DNA of 20,966 bases from Candidatus Aminicenantota bacterium (GTDB lineage: Bacteria; Acidobacteriota; Aminicenantia; S016-38), in contig JAGHBF010000045.1 in the NCBI GenBank assembly GCA_021161165.1, forward strand, positions 1 to 20,966, written 5' to 3'. The notes under the pieces are model-generated. The model was not told the origin of the DNA. It was given only the letters and a program-made list of their open reading frames with translations, and ran no database searches. Each line of letters begins with the position of its first letter. Position 1 is the first letter of the stretch. The position numbers and the translations under genes were made by a program. Shown here piece after piece: positions 15,240-20,966 of the stretch.

Positions 15240-16490
15240 TTATTTTTTCTTGACTTCAATTTTGAGTTTAATTATTACTTCTAAATCCTGGTTAGCAGTT
15301 AACTGAAGTTTTATCGGAATTTCACTGATTCCTTCTCCCGCAGGGATTTCTATAATCTTTTCTTTTGTCTTTTCACTTTTTGTTCCAGCCTCAGAGACTT
15401 CTTTTCTCATAGGATGAGGTTTTTCCTTTTCTTCCGGAAATTCCTCGGGTAACACCTCATACGGGCTTCCCTCAGGTAGTTCTTCTACTGGTTCAGAAGG
15501 TAATTCTTCTATAATTTCTTCCTTTTCCTCAGGAAAAATACCATCATTTTCCAGCGCAAAATTTTCTTCAAAACTAATTTCATCTTCTTTAATTTCCTGG
15601 AAGTCTTTAAAGAGTTCTTCCTTTTTGTAAGAATCAGTTTTTTCTTCCTTGGCTGAGGTTTTCTTCCCTCGGGCTTCCGGAATTTCTATAATTTCTTCTT
15701 CCCCTGTTGGGGTGGCTTCTTCCTCTTCTGGGAGATTTTTTACCACAGTTGATTCTTTAAACCCGAGGAATTTTCCCTCAATATTTTCCTTTTTTTCTTC
15801 TCTATCGAAAGTGAAAGGCGTTTCTTCTTTGACCTGGGGTTCTTGTTTAAAGCATGCATAAAAATCCTGCATAAGCTCAGGAATGTTCATGTCTTCAAGG
15901 ATGGTATATTTCCTCTTGAGAGATTTAAGGGTTAGTTCAACTATTTCTGAAAGAGTTTCTAATACTCCCTGACCCCTTATTGCTATAGACGGAAAGGAAG
16001 GTCTTGCGAGTTCGTTAAGTATGATGTCCAGTTTTTCTACTGGAAGAATGTTAGGAAGGTCTCTCTTGTTATACTGAAGGACTAAAGGAATTGTTGTATA
16101 ATCAAGACCATTCAGTTTGAGATTTTTTTTCATACTTTCAAGACTTTCCAGATTATTGTCAAGGAGTTCTTTCTGAGAGTCTGCTACAAAGACAACCCCA
16201 TCAGCGCCCTGAAGCACAAGCCTTCTTGTTGATTCATAAAACACCTGTCCGGGTACTGTGTATAGCTGTATTCTCACTTTATATTTTGTTTTGGTCTCAA
16301 GTGAAAAGGGTAGAAAATCAAAGAACAGAGTTCTATCTTCTTTTGTCGGGAGAGTTACCATTTTCCCCTTGCGTTTTTCTGGAATCATCTCAGAAATTTT
16401 CTTTACATTGGTAGTTTTGCCTGATAATGCAGGGCCATAATACACTATTTTTGTTGTTAGCTCTCTTGATGTATAGTTGAGGACAGGCAT
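15240..16490 (-). CDS. mglA: MglA-like small Ras-type GTPase with long acidic C-terminal extension
   Basis: Residues 1-200 form an MglA-type GTPase, the polarity switch for gliding and twitching motility in Myxococcus and Thermus. P-loop GPALSGKT (19-26); switch I KEDRTLFFDFLP with Arg53, the intrinsic arginine finger of MglA; switch II VPGQVFYESTRR with catalytic Gln82; NKRD at 141-144. Typical MglA stops near 195 residues, whereas this protein has 416. The extra 200-odd residues are Glu/Pro/Lys-rich and presumably disordered, with three related EEIIEIP-like segments, and end in a strand-forming patch (IPIKLQL, LEVIIKLKIEV). No mglB is in view. The start at 16490 has GGGAGG upstream and lies 34 bases inside the end of the flavodoxin-fold gene, so translation may be coupled. 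Confidence 0.92.
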   Translation of the reverse strand: MPVLNYTSRELTTKIVYYGPALSGKTTNVKKISEMIPEKRKGKMVTLPTKEDRTLFFDFLPFSLETKTKYKVRIQLYTVPGQVFYESTRRLVLQGADGVVFVADSQKELLDNNLESLESMKKNLKLNGLDYTTIPLVLQYNKRDLPNILPVEKLDIILNELARPSFPSIAIRGQGVLETLSEIVELTLKSLKRKYTILEDMNIPELMQDFYACFKQEPQVKEETPFTFDREEKKENIEGKFLGFKESTVVKNLPEEEEATPTGEEEIIEIPEARGKKTSAKEEKTDSYKKEELFKDFQEIKEDEISFEENFALENDGIFPEEKEEIIEELPSEPVEELPEGSPYEVLPEEFPEEKEKPHPMRKEVSEAGTKSEKTKEKIIEIPAGEGISEIPIKLQLTANQDLEVIIKLKIEVKKK

Positions 16491-17080
16491 GTTCCCTCCC
16501 TATTTTCCCACCAGCAATGTGGTGGTATCTTACTGGCTGCAAAAATCATATTTTTTACTATCCTTCCAAGATAGGCCAGAGTTTCAGGGTCATCATCCTT
16601 ACCGGACAAATATGTCATTCCATAGGGTATTATTATCATACCCATATGGATAAGGGGTACTATTATAGAACTTATTGCACTTTGGGCTCCATCTTCTCCA
16701 GCAGCTGAAATGACAGCTGCTGGCTTACCATCAAGGTACTTAACAGGAGTATTTTCCAGGGAGGTCAATCTTTCTATCAATGCCCACATTACAGCAGATG
16801 GAGCGTACCAATAAGATGGAGTTGCGAATATGACCCCATCACTATCTATTATTTTTGAAGCGAGCTTCTGGAAGTCGTCTCCTATTTCGTAGCATTTTTC
16901 TGGTGTGCATGATTTTAAATCAGTAGAAACGCAGGCCTTGCAGTGTTCTATACGGAATTCTCTCAGATTGATAATTTCAAAAGAATGTCCCTTAGATTCA
17001 AATTCCTTTTTCAGGAATTCCAGCATTTTTTCATTGAGACCATTTTCTCTATAAGAGCCATTAATACCAAGAAACCTCAT
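16457..17080 (-). CDS. Flavodoxin-fold NAD(P)H-dependent FMN reductase / iron-sulfur flavoprotein-like
   Basis: I choose ATG 17080 (207 residues), giving MRFLGINGSYR, where the flavin-phosphate loop GSYRENGLN sits at its family position. A longer reading frame opens at TTG 17113 but runs through the -10 box. ATPSYWYAPSAVMWALIER is the conserved isoalloxazine-side segment of NADPH-dependent FMN reductases. Four cysteines, Cys47, 50, 58 and 63 (CX2CX7CX4C), sit where iron-sulfur flavoproteins carry their cluster ligands, though the spacing differs from the classic CX2CX2CX4-7C, so cluster binding is uncertain. Its 3' end overlaps the MglA start by 34 bases. The ATG is six bases after TATAAT. 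The electron acceptor is unknown. Confidence 0.9.
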   Translation of the reverse strand: MRFLGINGSYRENGLNEKMLEFLKKEFESKGHSFEIINLREFRIEHCKACVSTDLKSCTPEKCYEIGDDFQKLASKIIDSDGVIFATPSYWYAPSAVMWALIERLTSLENTPVKYLDGKPAAVISAAGEDGAQSAISSIIVPLIHMGMIIIPYGMTYLSGKDDDPETLAYLGRIVKNMIFAASKIPPHCWWENREGTCLSSTIHQES

Positions 17081-17086
17081 GGTTTC

Positions 17087-17113
17087 ATTATAACACGAAC
17101 TAAAATATGACAA
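17087..17113 (-). promoter_or_regulatory. Promoter of the flavodoxin-fold/MglA transcript
   Basis: Minus-strand TTGTCA (17113-17108, five of six consensus bases) and TATAAT (17092-17087) with a short 15-base spacer. GAAACC separates the -10 from the ATG at 17080, placing +1 at the start codon. Confidence 0.6.
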
Positions 17114-17137
17114 AGGTGATAAATAAAGAGTTAAAAT
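17107..17137 (+). promoter_or_regulatory. Promoter of the DUF362/radical SAM cluster
   Basis: Plus-strand ATGACA (17107-17112) and TAAAAT (17132-17137) with a long 19-base spacer. Six bases lead to the GTG at 17144. The -35 shares bases with the minus-strand -35 of the flavodoxin-fold gene. The non-ideal spacing makes it less certain than the others. Confidence 0.45.
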
Positions 17138-17143
17138 ATTTAT

Positions 17144-17965
17144 GTGAGGGTAGCAGTAGTCAAAGTAAAAAGAGGAGATTTTACATCCTCCTTGTTGAAA
17201 GGATTTTCTGCTTTATGTTCTGACTCCGAAAAATGCCTCAGGAAATATTTCAGTGGCAGAGTTGTGTCTTTAAAAGTGAACACTCTTTCGGGAAAAATGA
17301 TTTCCACTTCCGTTGAACTATCCTATTCCCTTTCTCAAATATTGCTGAACAGAGATGCGGATAGTGTAATTGTTTGGGATAGAACTGAGAGGGAAATGAA
17401 GCATGCAGGATACAAGCTCAAGAGGAGGGGCAGTCTTAAAATCATTGCAACTGATTCTCCAAGGATTGGGTACGATGAGGCTCTGATTGTAAAAGGAGAG
17501 ATTGGATCGAGATTTTCGAGGATTCAGATGGCTGCTGATGAATCTGTATCCATGGCTGTCCTGAAGGACCATGATATTGCAGGTGTCACTCTTTCCATGA
17601 AGAATTACTATGGTACAATTCATAATCCCAACAAATACCATGATAACGGGTGCGACCCTTTCATCCCTGAACTCTTTTCCTGCGAACCGATTGTTACAAA
17701 ACATCGTTTCTCTATTATAGATGCTACAAAAGCTCAGTTTCACAGGGGGCCAGCTTATCATTCTAAGTGGTATGTGAGACCCGGAATTATAATTTTAGGT
17801 CAGGACCCTGTTGCAGTGGACCATTTTGGCTGGCAATTCATAGAAAAACTCAGAGCCTCAGCAGGATTGCCTTCTCTTAAAGAGGAAGGTAGAGAACCTG
17901 GATGGATTTACACCGCAGAAAAAATGGGTCTTGGCAGTACTAAATATGAAGTGGTGGAGCTATGA
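17144..17965 (+). CDS. DUF362 domain-containing protein
   Basis: A 273-residue single-domain DUF362 protein of unknown biochemical function. Recognisable family marks are VSLKVNTLSG near residues 41-50 (usually 'vlIKPN'), followed by TSVELSYSLSQIL, the strongly conserved LSMKNYYGTIHNPNKYH, IIDATKAQFHRGP, and DPVAVDHFGWQFIE near the end. It has no ferredoxin domain and no signal peptide. The start is GTG; an ATG two bases upstream is out of frame and hits a stop at once. There is no Shine-Dalgarno, but a -10-like box lies six bases before the GTG. The stop overlaps the ATG of the radical SAM gene (ATGA), so the two are surely one operon. Confidence 0.88.
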   Translation: MRVAVVKVKRGDFTSSLLKGFSALCSDSEKCLRKYFSGRVVSLKVNTLSGKMISTSVELSYSLSQILLNRDADSVIVWDRTEREMKHAGYKLKRRGSLKIIATDSPRIGYDEALIVKGEIGSRFSRIQMAADESVSMAVLKDHDIAGVTLSMKNYYGTIHNPNKYHDNGCDPFIPELFSCEPIVTKHRFSIIDATKAQFHRGPAYHSKWYVRPGIIILGQDPVAVDHFGWQFIEKLRASAGLPSLKEEGREPGWIYTAEKMGLGSTKYEVVEL

Positions 17966-19077
17966 AAAGAAGGGATTTTATAAAAATAATAGGGGGAACT
18001 CTGATTTTTCCTTCATTAGAGCTCACAAAGCTAAATGCTCAGGGGCTTACCTTTTCCTATGAACTTTCATCACATGAGGCTCGTTATTACAAAAAACTTC
18101 CGGAAAGAAGAGTTCAATGTCTTCTTTGTCCAAGAGAGTGTATTGTGGGAGATAAAGAGAGAGGCTATTGTGGTGTAAGGGAAAACAGAGGAGGGAAGTA
18201 TGTTACCCTTGTTTATGGAAGACCGGTAACTGTTGCTTTAGATCCAATTGAGAAAAAGCCGCTATTTCATTTCCTTCCAGGCAAACAGGCGTTTTCTATA
18301 GCTACAGCGGGATGCAACGTCAATTGTAAATTCTGTCAGAACTGGCAGATATCCCAGGTAAGGCCTGAACAGGTAAGATCGCTAAATCTCCCTCCTGAAG
18401 CAACAGCAAGACTGGCATATAGGTATCATGCTCCAATAATTGCCTATACTTACACGGAGCCCATAGTTTTTGCTGAATATATGCTTGATACGGCAAGGGA
18501 AGCTTCAAGGAGAGGCATAAGGAATGTAATAGTTACAGGAGCCCATGTTTTGCCTGAACCCTGGAAGGACATAGTAAGTGCAATGGATGGGATTAAAATA
18601 GACCTCAAGGCGTTCACAGAGGAATTTTATCAGAGGATAGTAAGAGGTCATCTGAAACCGGTTCTGGATGCCATAGTGGCAGCAGCGAAAAGCGGAAAAT
18701 GGCTGGAGATAGTTTATCTTGTGATTCCTACGCTGAATGATAATCTTGATAACATAAGAAAGATGAGCCGCTGGCTTGTGAGGGAAGTGGGAAGGGATGT
18801 GCCTGTTCATTTCTCCAGGTTTTTCCCTATGTACATGTTGAAAAATCTTCCGGCCACTCCTGTAAAAACCCTGGAGTCTGCAAGGGAAGTTGCAATGTCT
18901 GAAGGTCTAAAATTCGTGTACGTGGGGAATATCCCCGGACATCCCGGAGAATCTACATATTGTCCCAGGTGCGGAAAAACTATAATTAAGAGAGTAGGTT
19001 ATGAAATAAAGGAAATTCATATTAAAAATGGAAAATGTGAATACTGTGGGGAACCTATACCGGGCGTTTGGTCTTAG
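17962..19077 (+). CDS. amrS: AmmeMemoRadiSam-type radical SAM enzyme with twin-arginine signal
   Basis: A 371-residue radical SAM protein of the AmrS/PflA-like family, which is found genomically with Memo- and AMMECR1-type proteins and whose substrate I do not know. The cluster motif CNVNCKFC (Cys118, 122, 125) binds the 4Fe-4S that cleaves SAM. An upstream set, Cys53, 56, 60 and 70, and a C-terminal zinc-ribbon-like pair (Cys334/337, Cys359/362) match family architecture. The N-terminus KRRDFIK followed by a hydrophobic stretch is a Tat signal, implying export of a folded protein or membrane tethering, which is odd for an enzyme needing cytosolic SAM and electrons. GGAG sits two bases before the ATG. 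No Memo or AMMECR1 gene is in this window. Confidence 0.93.
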   Translation: MKRRDFIKIIGGTLIFPSLELTKLNAQGLTFSYELSSHEARYYKKLPERRVQCLLCPRECIVGDKERGYCGVRENRGGKYVTLVYGRPVTVALDPIEKKPLFHFLPGKQAFSIATAGCNVNCKFCQNWQISQVRPEQVRSLNLPPEATARLAYRYHAPIIAYTYTEPIVFAEYMLDTAREASRRGIRNVIVTGAHVLPEPWKDIVSAMDGIKIDLKAFTEEFYQRIVRGHLKPVLDAIVAAAKSGKWLEIVYLVIPTLNDNLDNIRKMSRWLVREVGRDVPVHFSRFFPMYMLKNLPATPVKTLESAREVAMSEGLKFVYVGNIPGHPGESTYCPRCGKTIIKRVGYEIKEIHIKNGKCEYCGEPIPGVWS

Positions 19078-20966
19078 TATATCCGCTGGTTTTGTATCTT
19101 TTGCAGCCCAGATAATATATTTAAGAGAAATTCTTTCACTTCTTCCAGAAAATGAAGTAATTATTTCCCTCTATTTTACTGTTTACCTCATCTCTGTAGG
19201 ATTGGGAGCATATTTTTTTAGGAAGATAAATTACAAAAGATTATTTCTTTATTTTCCCCCTCTTTTTCTTTTCTCTTTGCTTGTTTTTAGGCCTTCGATG
19301 AGACTTAGTGTTTATGTCCCCGGTCAGCTTCCTCCTCTGAGAGTGTTTATTATAGCTCTCGCCCTTGTGGTTCCATTTTCTCTTGTAAGTGGAGGGTTCT
19401 TCTCCGCTCTTGTGAGGGAGTTTAAAAATCCATGGCTGGTCTATGGGGGAGATGCCATAGGATCATTCCTTTCAGGACTCTTGCTTTATTTGTTGCTTTT
19501 GCCGAGGTTTCCGTCTTACATTTCAGCGTTTTTTATAATGACGATTTTCGGAATGCTCGTTTTTGTTTACAGGCTGAGGTTACAGGCTTTGTTTTCATTA
19601 ATCCTCTTTGTTCCCCTTATCTTGATAGAGAACGTTACCTGGGAAAAGGTTTTTCATCCATTGAAGATAGAATATGTAAAAGAGTCGCCTTACGGAAAAA
19701 TTACACTCTCCTCCTATCATGGAATTTACACGATCTGGGAGAATGGGGAGAAGCTTTATGATTATCCACCATCTCCAGCTGAAAAGCTTGCGTACCTTTC
19801 CCTTCTCCAAATTCGCGATACCTCTAAGGGTGTCAGGAAACATTATAAAGTTCTGTTGATAGGGGGAGGTGGTAGGTGTCTGAAGTATTTAAAAAGAGTA
19901 AATGGAATAGGCGTTACCTATGTTGAACCGAATCCAGTGCTGGCTGAGATTGCGGCTCGTATATTTAAAATATCCCCTTCTGTAATAGTAATGGACGATG
20001 GGAGAAAATTTGTCAATGAGACGAATCGAAGATTTGACTTTGTCATTATTGACCTTCCGCCTCCTACAACTTCATCTTCTTCAAGGTTTTACACCGTGGA
20101 GTTTTTTTCCCGCCTCAGCAAAATAGCAAGACGGGTATCTCTTTCCTTTCCTGGTGGAAATTATTATTCCGATGTTGATTCAAGAATTCTAAGTTCGGTT
20201 TATTTTTCCTTAAAAGAAACCTTCCCCTTCGTCAAAGTAATTCCAGGAGAAGAGCTTGTGCTTATAGGTTCGAAAGAAGATTTTGAAATTTCTCCACAAT
20301 CTTATCAGAGTTTTCTTTCTGCAAATTCCATAACGCCTGAGTTTTATTTTCCTGTCCAACTTTCCTTTGAAACCAATCCAATTGAAATGGACAAATTGAG
20401 GCAAGCACTGGTCAGGGGAACTTTGAACAGGGATGATAGACCTGTTACTTATATTTACAGCCTTGTAAAATGGTTGCGTCATTACTTTCCGGGTTTCCCA
20501 CTTTTTAAAACATCTCCATTATGGGTAGTAGTTCTTATAGTAGTCGGCGTGCTTCCCTTTGTTTTCAGAAGTCCATCCCTTTTCATGGGGACAATAAGTT
20601 TTTCGGCTTTTGCCACCGAACTTCTCCTTTTTCTTCTTTTCCAGTATAAATATGGGTATATATATTTGCAGATAAGCCTTCTTGCTGGAATTATTATGCT
20701 TTCCCTTGGTCTCGGGTCAATTTTATTCAGGAAAAGAATCTCCCCCTTTTTCCTCCTTTTAATCCCTTTAATGCTGGTCTTTTTCCCTTCTTCAGTGGTT
20801 ATGTTTTATGTTCTGTTTTTTGTCCTTGGGTTTTTTGAGGGAGGAAGTTTTGCTTTTATTTCGGAGAAGACGGAAGCTTCAAAGCTTTATCTTTTCGACC
20901 TTCTTGGCTCGGCTCTGGCGGGGTTGATTCTTGGAATAATCTTAATACCTCTTCTCGGTTTTAAGG
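19028..20966 (+). CDS. Polytopic membrane protein with spermidine-synthase-like domain (3' truncated by window)
   Basis: An open frame of 646 codons without a stop to the window end. About five to six N-terminal helices (residues 15-210) are followed by a Rossmann methyltransferase-like domain (about 220-420) with GGGGR at 279-283 and acidic Glu300 ending the second strand, then at least five more helices. This is the layout of membrane-fused spermidine synthases. The active-site motif, normally DxxDP, reads Asp342-Leu-Pro-Pro345-Pro, so the proton-abstracting Asp is Pro, and true aminopropyl transfer is doubtful. I choose ATG 19028, the first in-frame Met, which overlaps amrS by 50 bases; GTG 19037 or 19046 are alternatives. 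The function is unknown; the overlap ties it to the DUF362/AmrS pair. Confidence 0.82.
   Translation, partial: MENVNTVGNLYRAFGLSISAGFVSFAAQIIYLREILSLLPENEVIISLYFTVYLISVGLGAYFFRKINYKRLFLYFPPLFLFSLLVFRPSMRLSVYVPGQLPPLRVFIIALALVVPFSLVSGGFFSALVREFKNPWLVYGGDAIGSFLSGLLLYLLLLPRFPSYISAFFIMTIFGMLVFVYRLRLQALFSLILFVPLILIENVTWEKVFHPLKIEYVKESPYGKITLSSYHGIYTIWENGEKLYDYPPSPAEKLAYLSLLQIRDTSKGVRKHYKVLLIGGGGRCLKYLKRVNGIGVTYVEPNPVLAEIAARIFKISPSVIVMDDGRKFVNETNRRFDFVIIDLPPPTTSSSSRFYTVEFFSRLSKIARRVSLSFPGGNYYSDVDSRILSSVYFSLKETFPFVKVIPGEELVLIGSKEDFEISPQSYQSFLSANSITPEFYFPVQLSFETNPIEMDKLRQALVRGTLNRDDRPVTYIYSLVKWLRHYFPGFPLFKTSPLWVVVLIVVGVLPFVFRSPSLFMGTISFSAFATELLLFLLFQYKYGYIYLQISLLAGIIMLSLGLGSILFRKRISPFFLLLIPLMLVFFPSSVVMFYVLFFVLGFFEGGSFAFISEKTEASKLYLFDLLGSALAGLILGIILIPLLGFK

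Noticed and set aside
15345..15720. Short recurring ATAATTTCTTC-type DNA motifs as a repeat array
   Set aside because: They simply encode the repeated EIIEIP-like segments of the MglA tail and are neither regular in spacing nor identical.
17081..17113. N-terminal extension of the flavodoxin-fold gene from TTG 17113
   Set aside because: The 11 extra residues precede the flavin-binding start of the family and would run through the TATAAT promoter element.
5084..17143. Sigma54 (-24/-12) promoter for the NtrC-type regulator in the intergenic regions
   Set aside because: No GG-N10-GC arrangement resembling TGGCAC-N5-TTGC was seen in the intergenic regions that I read; the GGCACC at the tRNA end lacks a -12 partner.
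19432..19761. Open frame on the plus strand within the membrane spermidine-synthase-like gene
   Set aside because: The overlapping frame has no stop over 646 codons, shows helices and family motifs, and so is the real gene.

Overview
The window reads as a chromosomal segment of a diderm, probably anaerobic and possibly thermophilic bacterium. The base composition is moderately AT-rich. Arginine is mostly AGA/AGG and isoleucine is often ATA. A signal-peptide-bearing protein ending in phenylalanine looks like an outer-membrane beta-barrel, and a superoxide reductase fits an anaerobe that meets oxygen only occasionally. The phylum cannot be fixed by eye; a thermophilic or candidate bacterial phylum is plausible but unproven.

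Layout. (1) Positions 2-5083, plus strand: the end of an F1Fo ATP synthase operon, atpF(partial)-atpH-atpA-atpG-atpD-atpC, tightly packed, with two TTG starts overlapping upstream stops. (2) 5144-5229: tRNA-Leu(CAG) behind an extended -10 promoter. Seven bases after its CCA begins a two-component pair (5237-9161): a multi-pass membrane histidine kinase with a PDZ-like sensor, then an NtrC-type sigma54 activator. (3) 9186-10898, minus strand: a MATE-family exporter and a one-iron superoxide reductase with no base between them. (4) 10960-13403, plus: a DegT/DnrJ-type PLP aminotransferase and a type I glutamine synthetase, divergent from the MATE gene across overlapping -10 boxes. (5) 13408-14373, minus: an unrecognised outer-membrane protein, back to back with a DUF62 SAM-hydroxide adenosyltransferase-like gene (14454-15230, plus). 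(6) 15240-17080, minus: a flavodoxin-fold reductase overlapping an MglA-type GTPase that carries a long acidic tail. (7) 17144-20966+, plus: a DUF362 protein, a Tat-signal radical SAM enzyme of the AmmeMemoRadiSam type, and a membrane-embedded spermidine-synthase-like protein that runs off the window.

How the parts relate. The atp block makes ATP from an ion gradient. The kinase and regulator should form a signalling pair, but no sigma54 promoter is recognisable by eye here. The MATE and superoxide reductase genes are translationally linked. The DUF362/radical SAM/spermidine-synthase-like trio is the best candidate for a poorly described functional unit: its genes overlap, one has a twin-arginine signal, and the last has lost the usual catalytic Asp.

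Two themes recur. First, four genes at two divergent intergenic regions have a -10 box only 6-8 bases before the start codon, suggesting leaderless mRNAs. Second, several enzymes carry substitutions at normally conserved positions: DUF62 His to Glu, superoxide reductase Glu-Lys to Lys-Arg, NtrC Walker B DE to DD, and spermidine synthase Asp to Pro. There is no gene-free stretch over 300 bases, and I see no CRISPR array, insertion sequence or phage gene.
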